From: Dromiciops gliroides
Lineage: Eukaryota > Chordata > Mammalia > Microbiotheria > Microbiotheriidae
Assembly (NCBI RefSeq): GCF_019393635.1
Contig: NC_057867.1
Span: forward strand, 65,165,492-65,229,491
DNA: 64,000 nt
Reading direction: 5' to 3'
Below are positions 34,919 to 46,600 of the stretch, piece by piece (position 1 is the first letter of the stretch; each line of letters begins with the position of its first letter). The notes under the pieces were generated by a model. It was not told where the DNA came from, did no database searches, and saw only the letters and a program-made list of their open reading frames with translations. Position numbers and translations under genes: made by a program.

Positions 34919-35264
34919 TTTACCTTATCTGCAAAAAAGGCTTTAAAATGAAATAAGATCAGCAAAGGGAAAATTGGGTTAAGAAATGGGAGAAATTCAG
35001 GAAAATTATGAAAAAAATTAACAGCTTAACAAAGAGGCACAAAAAATTAAGGAATATAACTCCATAAAAAGAAGAATTGGCCAAGTGGAAAAAGAGGTAC
35101 AAAATCTCACTGAAGAAAATAATTCCTTCAAAACTAGAACTGGTCATGTTGAAGCTAATGAGTGAGACACATCAAGAAGTCAAAAGAATGAAAAAATAGA
35201 AGAAAATATGAAATATTTCATAAAAAACTGATGTAGAAAATAGGAAGAGATAATTGAAGAATTA

Positions 35265-35588
35265 TTGAACTATCTGAAAGCCATATTCAAAAAAGAGCTA
35301 TTTCAGGAAATTACTAAGAAAAACTGCCAAGATATCTTAGAACCAGAGGACAAAATAGAAATAGAAAGAATTCACTGGTCACCTCCTGAAATAGGTCCCA
35401 CAATGAAAATTCCCAGGAATATAACAGCCAAATTCCAGAGTTTTCAGGTCAAGGAGAAAATACTGCAAATAGCCAGAAAGAATCCATCAAAATACCATGA
35501 AGCCACAGTTAGGATCACAAAAGATTTTGCAGATACAACGATAAAGGAGGCCTTGGAAAATGATATTTCTGGAAGGCGAGAGAGCTAG
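35265..35588 (+). pseudogene. L1 ORF1 C-terminal fragment
   Basis: 107 open codons matching the ORF1 C-terminal region: RIHWSPPEIGPTMKIPRNIT, AKFQSFQVKEKILQIARKNP, then VRITKDFADTTI. Upstream ORF1 (34930-35260) has stops. An equivalent antisense piece is at 42366-42551. Confidence 0.8.
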
Positions 35589-35755
35589 AATTACAATAAA
35601 GATGAACCTACCCAGCAAAACTTAGTATAATCCTTTGTGTGTGTGTATGTAGGGGGGTATGGACATTTAAGGAAACAGTGGACTTCCCAGGCATTCCTGA
35701 TTAAAAAAAACAGAGCAGAATAGAACATCTGACATTCAAATGCAAGAGTCAAAAG

Positions 35756-35822
35756 GGGCAGCTAGGTGGTACAGTGGATAGAGCAAGTCACTTAACTCCA
35801 ATTGCCTCACCAAAAACCAAAA
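35756..35822 (+). mobile_element. WSINE1-type SINE, internally deleted
   Basis: Head joined directly to the tail (gatagagcaagtcacttaac). Flanked by caagagtcaa repeats. Confidence 0.85.
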
Positions 35823-36185
35823 AACCAGACCCCCAAAAAACCAAACAAGAGTCAAGACAAACATAAAAAGAAAAGTGAGATATAGCTTCTCTTTGGAGAC
35901 GATAGAATGGGAATAGAAAGGAGCATAGTTTTTTCTCATTAGCAAATGGTACCTTCACAAAAAATGACCATTACGGAATGAAAAACCTCACAAACAAATG
36001 CAAAAAAGCAGAAATATTCAATGCACCTTTTTCAGATTATGCTGCAATAAAAATTACATTTAATAAAGGGCCTTCGAATTATAGGTTCAAAATTAATTGT
36101 AAAGTAAAAAATCTAATCCCAAAGATGAGTGAGCCAAAGAACAAAAGACTCAAACAATCAATAATTTCATTAAAGATAATGACGA

Positions 36186-36332
36186 GCGGCAGCTGGGTGG
36201 TGCAGTGGATAGAGCACTGGCCCTGGAGTCAGGAGGACCTGAGTTCAAATCTGGCCTCAGACACTTAACACTTACTAGCTGTGTGACCCTGGGCAAGTCA
36301 CTTAACCCCCATTGCCTCACTAAAAAAAAAAA
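36186..36332 (+). mobile_element. WSINE1-type SINE
   Basis: Full length, flanked by agataatgac and agatgatgac. Confidence 0.9.
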
Positions 36333-36465
36333 AGATGATGACAAAAATGAGAAAACATAACAAAATTTGTGGTTAACCTAAAGCAGTATGTAGGAGAAAC
36401 TTTATATCTCTAGGTTTCAATATTTTAGTAAAGTTGTATTTTCTGTTTGTTTGTTTGTTTTTTGC

Positions 36466-36598
36466 GGGGCAATGGGGCTTAAGTGACTTGCCCAGGGTCA
36501 CACAGCTAGTAAGTGTCAAGTGTCTGAGGCTGGATTTGAACTCAGGTAGTCCTGAATCCAGGGCCGGTGCTTTACCCACTGCGCCACCTAGCCGCCCC
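36466..36598 (-). mobile_element. WSINE1-type SINE, opposite to its neighbour
   Basis: Full length antisense; flanked by aagttgtatttt repeats (36431 and 36602 areas). With the sense copy 130 bases to the left it forms an inverted SINE pair. Confidence 0.9.
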
Positions 36599-36930
36599 CT
36601 CAAGTTGTATTTTTAAGTGATAGTAAGTACAGCATTTGGAGGGGAAGGCATCTAATGCCACACAATATGGCAGACTCTAAAATGTATCCATTAAAAACCT
36701 CTGTATCTCTAAATACTTACATCAATAAAAGAGAAAGATCAACCAATTGAGCATGCGATTTAAACAAATAGAAAAAGGACAAATAAAAAATCTCCAAGTA
36801 AACGCCAAAATAAAATTTCTGAAAATCAAAAGAGATTAGTAAAATTAAAATAAAAAACCTTTGAACTAAAAATGAGCTGGTTTTATGAAAAAATAAAATA
36901 GATAAACCATTATTTAACTTTATTTTATTT

Positions 36931-36981
36931 TTGCAGGGCAATGAGGGTTAAAGTGACTTGCTGAGGGTCACACAGCTAGTA
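36931..36981 (-). mobile_element. WSINE1-type SINE remnant
   Basis: Only the tail half (gcaatgagggttaaagtgac ... cagctagt), between two tatttaacttt motifs. Confidence 0.75.
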
Positions 36982-37126
36982 ATATTTAACTTTTTTTAAA
37001 ATTAATAAAGTATTTTATTTTTTCCCATTACATGTAAAGATAGTTCTCAACTTTTGTTTATACAAGCTTTCCAATTTCAGATTTTTCTCCCTCCCTCCCT
37101 CCCTTAGACAGCAGGTAATCTGATAT

Positions 37127-37127
<1 letters not shown>

Positions 37128-37174
<47 letters not shown>

Positions 37175-37200
37175 TATGTGTGTATATATATATACACACA
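37128..37200. repeat. (TA)n microsatellite in L1 3' UTR
   Basis: About 70 bases of tatata with gtgtgt and acacac interruptions, at the L1 3' UTR site that also grew a GT run at 51058. Confidence 0.95.
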
Positions 37201-37605
37201 TAATAACATTAAACATATTTCTGCATTAGTCATGTTATAAGAGAAAAATCAGAGCAATGATGAAAAACCTCAAAATAGAAAAAAAAACCAAAAGAAATAG
37301 TATGGTTCATTCAGTATCTATACTCCACAGTTCTTTTTTTTTTTCCTGGATTTGGAAATCCTCTTCCATCACGAGTTCCCTGGAACTCTTCTGTACCATT
37401 GCATTGGTGAGAAGAATATAGTCCATCACAGTAGATCAACATTCAGTGTTGATGATACTGTGTACAATGTTCTTCTGGTTCTGCTCATCTCACTCATCAT
37501 CAGCCCACGCAAGACCCTCCAGGTTTCTCTGAACTCCTCCTGCTCACTGTTTCTTACAGCACAATAGTATTCCATTGTATTCATATACCACAACTTGTCC
37601 AGCTA

Positions 37606-38025
37606 TTACCCAATTGATGGGCATCCCCTCAACTTCCAATTCCTTGCCACCACATAAAGGGCAGCTATAAATATTTTTGTACATGTGGGTCCCTTTCCCC
37701 TTTCCATGATTTCTTTGGGCAAAAGACCCAAAAGTGGTATTGCTGGGTCAAAGGGTATGCACAGCTTTATCGCCCTTTGGGCATAATTCCAAATTGCTCT
37801 CCAGAATGGTTGGATCAGTTCACAGCTCCACCAACAATGCATTGGTGTTCCAATTTTTCCACAGCTTCTCCAACATTTATTATTTTCCTTTTTTGTCATT
37901 TTAGCCAATCTGATAGGTGTCAGGTGGTACCTCAGAGTTGGTTTAATTTGCATCTCTCTAATCATTAGAGATTTAGAGCATTTTTTCATATGGGAATAGA
38001 TAGCCTGTTCATATCCTTTGACCAT
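37606..38025 (-). pseudogene. L1 ORF2 C-terminal ORF, 139 codons
   Basis: Contains [17 protein letters not shown], then [13 protein letters not shown] (C-x3-C-x7-H-x4-C) and the [20 protein letters not shown] region. Open over the full length but without endonuclease or polymerase, so not active. Confidence 0.9.
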
Positions 38026-38524
38026 TTCTCAATTGGGGAATGACTTGGGTTCTTATAAATTTCATTTAGTTCCCTATATATTTTGGAAATGAGGCCTTTA
38101 TCAGAAGTACTGGCCATAAAAACTGTTTCCCAGCTTTCTGCCTCCCTTCTAATTCTGGATGCATTGCTTCTGTTTGTACAAAAACATTTTAATTTAATGT
38201 AATCAAAATCATCCATTTTTCATTTTATAATATACTCTATCTCTTGTTTGGTCATAAACCGTATTTAACTTTATTTTAAAAAAGAAAGAAGGCATCCAAA
38301 ATACCAGCATCAAAAATGAAAAGGGTGCATTCACCACCAATGAAGATGAAATTAAAGCGACCATTAGGAGCTATTTTGCCCAACTATATGCCAATAAATC
38401 CAACAATCTAAATGGAATAGAGGGATACTTACAAAAATATAAAATGTGTACATGGCAACTTTTTTTTTCTTTTCTCATTTTGTATTCAAATTCAACATTA
38501 AAATAAAAAAAAAAGCAATGTGAA

Positions 38525-38690
38525 GGGACAGCTAGGTGGCACAGTGGATAAAGCACTGGCTCTGGATTCAGGCGGACCTGAGTTCAAATCCGAACCTATA
38601 ATTCGAAGGCCCTCAGACACTTGACATTTACTACCTGTGTGACCCTGGGCAAGTCACTTAACCCTCATTGCCCCACAAAAATAAAATAAA
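38525..38690 (+). mobile_element. WSINE1-type SINE
   Basis: Contains a 20-base extra segment (cctataattcgaaggccctc) in the body; AAAATAAAATAA tail. Confidence 0.85.
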
Positions 38691-39119
38691 ATAAATAAAA
38701 AGCAATATGAAAAGATAAAAAAATATAAATTGCCCAGAGTAAGAGAAGAGGAAATAGAATACTTAAATAATCCTAACTTAGAAAAATAAATTGAACAATC
38801 CATAAATTAGCTGCCTGAGGAGGAAAACCACCCAGGACCAGATGGATTTATAAGTTAATTCTACCAAACACTGAAAAAACAATTAATTCCAATACTATAA
38901 AAACTACTTGGAAAAATAGGTAAAGAAAGAGTTCTACCAAATTCCTTCTGTGACACAAACATGGTTTGGATCCATAAAGCACAGAGAACAAAAACTGAGA
39001 AAGAAAACTATAGGCTAATTTCCCTAAGGAATGTTGATGCCAAAATTTTGAATAAAATACTAGCAAGGAGATTACAGCAATATATCACAAAGATCATTCA
39101 TTATGACCAGATGAGATCT

Positions 39120-39195
39120 ATAGCCTCAGACGCTTGACACTTACTAGCTGTGTGACCCTGGGCAAGTCACTTAACCCTCATTGCCCCACAAAACA
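39120..39195 (+). mobile_element. WSINE1-type SINE, 5'-truncated
   Basis: Body from gcctcagacgcttgacactt to an AAACAAACAACAAC tail; flanked by agatgaga repeats. Confidence 0.85.
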
Positions 39196-40206
39196 AACAA
39201 CAACAAAAACAGATGAGATTTATACCAGGACCTCAGAGCTGGTTCAATATTTGGAAAATTTTGAGCATAACTAACCACATCATTAACAAAAGCAACAAAA
39301 CTCATATGGTCATCTCAACAGATGCAGGAAAAGGTTTTGGTAAAATACAACACCCATTCCAATTAAGACATTAGAAGACATAGGAATAAATGGAGCCTTT
39401 TTTTTTTTAAATGAGAAGTATCTATCTGAAACCAAGATCAAGCATTACTTTTAATGGGGACAAACTAGAAGCCTTCCCTATAAGATAAAAAGTGAAGCCA
39501 GGGTGTCCATAATAACCATTATTATTCAACATTGTACTAGAAATGCTAGATCTAACAATAAGACAAAAAAGGAACTGAACAAATAAGAATGGGCAATGAG
39601 GAAACAAAACTATCACTCTTTTCTGATATCCTTAGAAAACCTACAAGAATCAACCAAAAACAAAAAAACTAGTCAAAACAATTAACTTTAGCAAAAGTTG
39701 CAGGATATAAAATAAATCCACATAAATCATCAACATTTCTACACATTAGCCCCAAAACCCAGCTGGAAGAAAGGAGAATTCCATTTAAAATAACTGCAGA
39801 TAAATACTTAAGAGTCTAAAGAACAAGACACATCTAGGAACTATATAAACACAATTACAAAATACTTTTCACACAAAAGAAAGCTCTAAACACATGGAGA
39901 AATAGGAATTACTTATGGGTAGGCTGAGTCAATATAATAAAAATTACAAAACCACCTAAATTTATTTACTTATCACATACTATACCAATCAAATTTCCAA
40001 TGAATTATTATTATAGAGCTAGAAAATAATAACAAAGTTCATCTGGAGGAACAAAAGGTCAAGAATATTATGGAATCCATGAAAGCAAAAATGAAGAAAG
40101 GGGACCTAGCAGTACCAGATCTCAAACTGTATTACAGAATAGTAATCATCAAAACAATGTGGTCCTGGCTAAGAAATAGAGGGGGGAACAAGTGGAAGAG
40201 ATTATG

Positions 40207-40520
40207 CTGTTGCTGTTTGTCCTTCTGTCTGGAAGAGGACCATGATATGAGGTGATATCAGGACTTGCAGTGAATTGGATTTAAGTGAGAGAGGTCTGTG
40301 CGAGGTCACCAACCTCATTTTCTCTCCTCCAGAAGGATCTGGATCCATAGGCAAGATAGATATCAGGATGACTGGAGATAGCCCTGGATGTCTGAGGCAA
40401 GTGGGGTTAAGTGACTTGCCCAGGATCACATAGCTAGTAAGTGTCTGAGGTGACATTTGAACTCAGGTCCTCCCAACTTCGGGACCAGTGCCTTATCCAC
40501 TGCACCACCTAGATGCCCTT
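40207..40520 (-). mobile_element. Long SINE in L1 ORF2 (native M position)
   Basis: Same insertion as 19847 and 51655: left flank agattatg, right flank cagagtatggacacaat. Confidence 0.8.
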
Positions 40521-40687
40521 CACAGAGTATGGACACAATATCTGGAAGTCAATTAACACAGTAACTTAGTGTTTGATAAAGCCAAAGATGAAAATTATTG
40601 GGACAAGAAATTATCATTTGACAAAAACTCCTACGAAAACCAGAAAGCAATCTTGCAGAAACTGAGCAGGGGTCGAGGAAGGGAGAG
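40521..40687 (+). mobile_element. L1 ORF2 3' piece
   Basis: gtgtttgataaagccaaaga through cagaaactgagcag, then a break into B3. Confidence 0.8.
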
Positions 40688-40689
40688 GA

Positions 40690-40920
40690 AGGCAGTTAGG
40701 TGGCACAGTGCATAGAGTACTAGCCCTGGAGTCAGAAGACCTGAGTTCAAATCCAGTCTCAGATGTATCCTGGATATATGACCCTGGGCAAATCACTTAA
40801 CTCTGTTTGCCTCAATTTTCTCACCTGTAAAATAAGCTGGAGAAGGAAATGGCAAATCATTTCCAGCATCTTGGGGTCATGAAGAACAGGACACGACTGA
40901 AAAATGACTGAACAACAATA
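40690..40920 (+). mobile_element. MAR1-type SINE in B3
   Basis: Paralogue of 14258-14508, with a small deletion after ttccagcatctt. Confidence 0.85.
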
Positions 40921-41074
40921 ATTGTATATCTGCATGTGTGTATGTATGTGTATATGTATATATGTATCTGTATATGTAGGTATATACACACACATATAAT
41001 ACATGAGTTGCAAGAAAACTAGACATAGATACCTAGAGAGAAGGAGACATTTGGAAAGATCTAAGAAGTCTGGT

Positions 41075-41330
41075 GGTCCAATGGGTGAAGAACTGGACTT
41101 TGAGTTGGGAAGACCTGAATACAAATCCTGCCTCAGACACTAGCTATGTAATCCTGGGCAAGTCTTTTAATGCCTCTGTGCCTCAGTTTCTTCATCTGTA
41201 GAAAAGGGTTAATACAAGAACCTCCCTTGAAGAGTTGGTGTGAGGATCAAACGTGATAACAGAGTACTTTGCAAACCTTCAAGTGCTATACAAGCATTAG
41301 CTATTACTATCATTATAGCTAGATACATAG
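41075..41330 (+). mobile_element. MIR-type SINE in B3
   Basis: Paralogue of 14640-14895 (tggtccaatgggtgaagaac). Confidence 0.75.
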
Positions 41331-42012
41331 AGAAATTAGAGATAATAGATCAATTAATTATAGGTCAATTAATCTTTAAAACAGCAAATACCCAACCATC
41401 ACCACATTACAGTGATTCCAAAAGGAAATTTTCATTGTGAATAAATAAGGAATAATTCATGATCAATGAAACCCACCTAAATACACAGATAGATAAATAG
41501 ATACAGTCACCATCTCTCTAAGAATAATGACAACAGAATGCAAAAACAGTAAAGTAAATGTCTGAAATATCCCTAAAAATACAAATTGTTATTTGCTTAT
41601 TGGTTAAGAAAGAAAAAGTTATGTCCTGCTAACATGGAAGAAATATGATCATCCTTCATATATACTCATTCCCTGTTCTGCCTTACTGTTGTGATGTGTT
41701 CAATGTATATGTCCCTGCTCCAAATAACTGCATCTTGTCCCACTACCTTTCTCTTGGGATTAATTTGTTTCCCATGTCCACTTTTCAGAGGAAATTCAAA
41801 CCATATAAAAAAGGTGTCTATGCCCCAAAGGTATAAAACTTTGTATAACTTTTGCCCCAGGAATACCACTGCTAGATCTGTATCCCAAAAAGATCAAAGA
41901 TAAAGGAAAAGGACATATATGTATAAAATATAGCACCTCTTTTTCAATGGTGGCAAAGTATTGGAAAATGAGGGAATGCCCATCAATAGAAGAGTGGTTG
42001 AACAAGTTGTGG

Positions 42013-42806
42013 TATGTTGTTGTTGGTTCTTCATTCTTATGAGTTACAAGTATCATATTTCCATGTAGGAATGTAAACAGTTTAACCTTTTAATATTCCT
42101 TATGATTTCTTTTTCCTGTTTACCTTATTATGCTTCTCTTGAGTCTTGTATTAGGAAGTCAATTTTTCTATTTAGCTCAGGTCTTTTCATCAAGAATGCC
42201 TAAAAGTCTTCTCTTTCAATGAATGCTCATTTTCCCCCTGAAGGATTACACTCAGTTTTGCTGGGTAGGTGATTTTTGGTTGTAGTCCCAGTTCCTTTGC
42301 CTTCTGGAATATCATATTCCAAGCCCTATAATCCTTTTTTTAAAAATAAATTTTTGGAATTTTTCCTATAATCCTTTAATGTAGAAGCTGCTAAATCCTG
42401 TGTTATCCTGACTGTGTCTTTGCAATATTTTCTCCTTGACCTGTGAGCTCTGGAATTTGGCTATAATATTCTTGGGAGTTTTTATTTTGGGATCTCTTTC
42501 AGGAGGTAATCTGGTGGATTCCTTCAGTCCTTCAATCTGGAAGAGGCCCACAACATTGCACTGAATTGGATCTAACTGAGAGAAGGCTGGGCAAGCCCAC
42601 CAGCCTCACTCTCTCCTTCAGAAACATCTGGGTCCAGTGGCAAGATATGCATTAGGACAACTACAAATGGCCCTGGATGTTTTAGGCAATTGGGGTTAAG
42701 TGACTTGCCCAGGGTCACACAGCAAGTGTCTGAGGTGAAATTTGAATTCCTCAGGCCTTCCCAACTTCAGACCAGTGTTCTATCCACTGTATCACCTAAA
42801 TGCCCC
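42013..42806 (-). mobile_element. Long SINE at the B3/M border, split by L1
   Basis: The first 24 bases (tgttgttggttcttcattctt) are at 42013-42036 and the rest at 42529-42806. The left flank is B type and the right flank (acagtacatacacaatatac) is M type. Confidence 0.75.
42037..42528 (-). mobile_element. Antisense L1 ORF1/inter-ORF piece inside the SINE
   Basis: Minus-strand reading (42366-42551) gives RLPPERDPKIKTPKNIIAKF and FQSSQVKEKILQ, the ORF1 C-terminal region. Unusually for an L1 insertion, it has no 3' end or A tail. Confidence 0.75.
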
Positions 42807-42810
42807 TCAT

Positions 42811-43227
42811 ACAGTACATACACAATATACTGAAGTACATTATACCATAGCAACTTAGTGTTTGATAAACCCAAAGATGTAAGCTATTGGGACAAGAAAT
42901 TACCATTTAATAAAAACCTCCTGGGAAAACCTGAAAGAAATCTGGCAGAAACTCAGCACATGTATGCCAAGATAAGGTCAAAATAGGTACATGATTTAGA
43001 CATAAAAGGTAATACCATAAGCATAAGCTTTTAGGGGATCATGGAAAAATTACCTGTTAGAGCTATGGATAAGTCAAAAGTTCATGACCAAATAAGAGAC
43101 AGAGAGCATTACAGGAGGTAAAATGGATAATTGTGATTACATGGAATTAAAAATGTTTGCAAAAACAAAACCAGTATAAATCAAAATTAGAAGAAAAGTA
43201 GGGAAAATTTTTTGGGGTTTTCTTTGG
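42811..43227 (+). mobile_element. L1 ORF2 3' fragment, module M
   Basis: Paralogue of 15900-16325 and 47353-47790. Interrupted at its end by a short SINE. Confidence 0.8.
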
Positions 43228-43370
43228 TATTTTTGTGGGGCAATGCGGGTTAAGTGACTTGCTCAGGGTCACACAGCTAGTAAGTGTCAAGTGTCTGAGA
43301 CCGAATTTGAACTCAGGTCCTCCTGAATCCAGGGCCGGTGCTTTATCCATTGAGCCACCTAGCCGCCCCT
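43228..43370 (-). mobile_element. WSINE1-type SINE at the L1/L1 join
   Basis: Full length antisense; the gggaaaa context resumes as ggaaaacatttgat immediately to the right. Confidence 0.9.
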
Positions 43371-43375
43371 ATGGA

Positions 43376-44146
43376 AAACATTTGATAAGGGGGAAATGGA
43401 TATTTAATGAAACAGAGGACTTCCCAGGCATTCCTGATGAAAAACCAGAGCTGAATAGAACATTTGTCATTCAAACACAAGAGGCAAGAGAAGCATAAAA
43501 AATAGACATGAAAGAGAAATCATAAGGAACTCCATAAGGTTAAACTGTTTACATTCTCAAATAGAGATAAGTTAGATGTAACCATTAATAACTTTAACAT
43601 CGTTAGGGCAATTCAAAGAAGTCTACTGACAGAGAATGGGTATGGGACTATTATCTTAGGATGATCTCAAAAGAAAAATGATAGAATGAGAAAGAGGTAT
43701 GTACTGGGAGAAGAGGGAAGATAGATGGGTGAAATCTCATATAAAAGAGGCATACAAGGAAGAGTTTTTACAATGGGATGAAAAATGGAGGAGGGTGATG
43801 AGAGCAGGAAATACTTGAAAGTCGCTTTCATTTGAACTAGTTCAGAGAGGGAAGAATATATACACAATACATATGTACACATATACATATATATTTACAC
43901 ATATATACACACATATGCATCAGTTGGGTTAGAAAGTCACCTTACCTAATAGGTAAATCGGGGGGAACAGGGAGAATGGGGTAGAGGGAAGTTCAAAGTT
44001 AGCAAAAACAGGGAGTTAGACAAACTGAATTCACCCATAAAACAGAAGAGATAGCAGAACGAATCAGAAACCTGAATCCACCAAAACATTGTTTATTAAG
44101 AGACACACTTAAGACAGAATGACACAAATTTAAAATAAGAACCCAA
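43376..44146 (+). mobile_element. L1 ORF1 end and inter-ORF region, short module M
   Basis: Same ORF2-to-ORF1 join as in the other modules, but the L1 stops in early ORF2 (gacacaaatttaaaataag) and B4 follows. The rest of ORF2 and its SINE are absent. Confidence 0.8.
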
Positions 44147-44333
44147 CTACATTTGATACAAATGTTTTGTCTATTTAGTAAAGCAATTTCCCCAAATGGG
44201 GGTTGCATTTGTAGTTTCTACATACAACAATAATAAAAGTAATAATAAATGGGTCCAGCCCTACCTAAGGTCAAACAACTCCTTTAATCAATCTGCCATC
44301 AAACATTTATTCTTTGGGTCAAGTCCTCTACAC

Positions 44334-44974
44334 CAGGGCTTCTTAAATTTTTTCTACTCACAACTGCTTTTCACTTGAGAAATTTTTACGTGACCCTGGG
44401 TCCATAGGTATATAAGATAGGTATACATAACTTTTTACTCTTGCCAATTTTTTCAAGATACCCACATTCAGGTATGTGACCTCTGTGATGTTTAAAATCT
44501 CAATTGTGGTCGCCTTAAATTAGAAGCTTTAGCACCAGTCCTTGGGCATTAAACATTTATTAAAACATACAGATATTCCCATAGAGTTCAGAAAGTTAAG
44601 AAAAAAGCCTATTTAGCCTAGAGTTCCAGCCTGGTCTGGTTCTTCCTCAAGTCCTCTGCCACAAGCCTGCTTCAGTCACGAACTCTCTCCAGCAAACTCA
44701 TTGTGGGAGCTTTTTATAGGTCTGGAACAGAGGAGGTCCTTACACACTGTTTCAAGCTGATTGGTTGGCATCCTCCAAATCCATTGGTTCTAAAGGTGTT
44801 CTCAAGGTGTGATTACAATCCAGTTAACTTAAAGTAGGCTAATCAGCAGTTAATCACTCTCACTTGATTCAATCAGTCTAGATTAATCTCCAGGTGGGTC
44901 TTTGAGTATCTGCTAAATCTCATTATTTCATCACACCTCATAGGGGGTTGCCACTCACTGTTTAAGAAGCCAGG
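44334..44974. mobile_element. hAT-like non-autonomous DNA element, split by LTR
   Basis: Left end cagggcttcttaaa, right end tttaagaagccagg (inverted). 8-base flanks ctctacac (44326-44333) and ctctacta (44975-44982) agree at 6 of 8, as for a hAT target duplication. About 190 bases once the LTR is removed; no transposase. Confidence 0.65.
44484..44935 (-). mobile_element. Solo LTR of an endogenous retrovirus
   Basis: 452 bases bounded by tgtgatg and catcaca, with the 4-base direct repeat cctc on each side (44480-44483 and 44936-44939). On the minus strand there is a TATA-like cctataaaaa (44711-44720) and downstream an AATAAA (44556-44561), the order expected in an LTR. A 4-base duplication fits a class I element. 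B1, B2 and B5 have the empty site (gacctcatagggg or close variants). No internal viral genes remain. Confidence 0.85.
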
Positions 44975-45361
44975 CTCTACTAGACCCTGGGGATACAAAC
45001 ACAAGAACGAAAGTCTCTGCCCCCCAGGACCTTATTTTCCAATCAGGACAAACCAGATGCACACTCATAGGTCAGCACACATGATCTACAAAGTCAATAC
45101 AAGGATTTTCTGGGAGGGACCAGGAAAGGGCTGCCTTCCATGGACAGACATTGAAACATCACTACTGCATTGAACCAGCAACTGGGTCACAGTCATTAAA
45201 GAGCTTACTGGGCACCCAAGATAGCAAGAGATACAGGGAGACAAGAGACAGAGAGATGAGATATACAGAAAGAGATGGGATCCACAGCTATCAATACCTT
45301 TATGTATACACATATATGGGATGGATGGATGGAAGTGTGATATAGCCCAAGAAACAAGATC

Positions 45362-45530
45362 TGAGTTCAAGTTTCACCTGTGAGAAACACTCGCTGTGTG
45401 ATCCTGGGCAAGTCACTTAATTTCTCAGCATACCAAGCATCTCTCAGACTATCAGTTGAAAAGTAGGTGTTGATCTGCATCAGTAAAATGGGGTTTTCTC
45501 ACTGAGAGTTTCCCTACACCAGTGAAACCA
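45362..45530 (+). mobile_element. tRNA-type SINE in B4
   Basis: Paralogue of 13770-13960. Confidence 0.65.
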
Positions 45531-45569
45531 CAGATGGAGTCCAAATATATGAACTATACCTATGATAAT

Positions 45570-45795
45570 GACAACATTTCTATAACACTTTAAGGTGTGC
45601 AAAGTGCTTGACAAATATGATCTCATTTGATCCTCACAGCAATCCTGGGAGGTAGATGTTATTGTGATCTCCTTGTACAGTTGGAAAAACTAGGATAGAC
45701 AGAGTTATAGTGACTTGTCCAAGGTCACATACCTAGTGTCTCAGGTCTTCCTGACTTCCTGGTCTAGCTCCATCTCTCTATCCACTGAGCTACCT
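45570..45795 (-). mobile_element. MIR-type SINE in B4
   Basis: Paralogue of 13975-14215. Confidence 0.8.
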
Positions 45796-45810
45796 CTAAA
45801 GGTTTGTTTC

Positions 45811-45812
<2 letters not shown>

Positions 45813-45897
<85 letters not shown>
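45813..45897. repeat. (TG)n(AG)n microsatellite in B4
   Basis: About 33 bases of TG followed by about 50 bases of AG. Translated ORFs across it are low-complexity artefacts. Confidence 0.97.
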
Positions 45898-45900
<3 letters not shown>

Positions 45901-45937
45901 AGCAAGCAAGATTGAGAGACGGCGGGGGCCCAGAGGG

Positions 45938-46186
45938 AGGCAGCTAGGTGGTACAGTGGATAGAGCATCAGGGCTGGAGTCAGAAGGACCTGAGTTCAAA
46001 TCTAACCTCAGAGTTGTCCTGGTTATATGACCCTGGCCAAGTCACTTAACTCTGTTTGCCTCAGTTTTCTCACCTGTAAAGTGAGCTGGAGAAGGAAATG
46101 GCAAACCATTTCCAGCATCTTTGGCAAGAAATAGCCAAATGGGATCATGAAGAATAGGATAGGACTGAAAAATGACTGAATAACAA

Positions 46187-46190
<4 letters not shown>
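45938..46190 (+). mobile_element. MAR1-type SINE in B4
   Basis: Paralogue of 14258-14508, ending tgactgaataacaaca. Confidence 0.85.
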
Positions 46191-46234
<44 letters not shown>

Positions 46235-46260
46235 TACGTATGTATGTGTATATAATACAC
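46190..46260. repeat. (TG)n microsatellite at MAR1 tail in B4
   Basis: About 42 bases of TG then tacgtacgtatgtatg. Confidence 0.95.
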
Positions 46261-46339
46261 ACATAATATATAAGAGTTTCAAGATAACTAGACACAGATA
46301 CCTGGAGAGGAGACATTTGGAAAGATATAAGAAGTTTGG

Positions 46340-46600
46340 TGGTCCAGTTGATGAGGTACTGGGCTTTGAGTTGGGAAGACCTGAATACAAATTCTAACTC
46401 AAACACTAGGTATGTAATTTTAGACAAGTCTTTTAACTTCTTTGTGTCTCAGTTTCTTCATATGTAGAAAAGGGTTAGTAAAACCACCTACCTTGAAGGG
46501 TTAGTGTGAGGATCACATGTGATAACAGAGTACTTTGCAAACCTTCAAGTGCTATACTAGCATTATCTAGCATTATTATTATTATTATTACTACTACTAG
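46340..46600 (+). mobile_element. MIR-type SINE in B4
   Basis: Paralogue of 14640-14895, ending in an ATT run. Confidence 0.75.

Larger units (their letters stand above)
34930..36990 (+). mobile_element. Sense L1 from ORF1, module M of A2 side
   Basis: Starts in the middle of ORF1, head to head with the preceding antisense L1. ORF1 runs to 35588, then inter-ORF sequence and ORF2 from about 35870, broken by four short SINE insertions. Confidence 0.8.
36991..38260 (-). mobile_element. 5'-truncated antisense L1, relatively intact
   Basis: 1.27 kb from 3' terminus to ORF2, flanked by atttaacttt on both sides (36983 and 38263 areas), and inserted in the sense L1 of this module. It carries the longest intact L1 ORF segment of the window, so it is a fairly late insertion. 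Confidence 0.9.
38261..40206 (+). mobile_element. Sense L1 ORF2 continuation
   Basis: Resumes at ctttattttaaaaaagaaag and follows the polymerase region (gaaaaccacccaggaccaga; ggttcaatatttggaaaatt) to the SINE at 40207. Interrupted at 38525 and 39120. Confidence 0.85.
40688..42012. repeat. Duplicated block B, copy 3 (B3), left-truncated
   Basis: Starts at the MAR1 SINE (40690-40920); core, hAT, SINE and antisense MIR are missing. Then microsatellite (40925-40990), MIR (41075-41330), AT-rich part and L1 3' piece (41780-42012). Confidence 0.85.

Noticed and set aside
35265-35588. Host RNA-binding protein gene
   Set aside because: The peptide matches the L1 ORF1 C-terminal region and continues into the L1 inter-ORF sequence.
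44484-44935. Remnant of a complete provirus around the LTR
   Set aside because: Block B sequence continues directly on both sides of the cctc duplication, so only a solo LTR is present.
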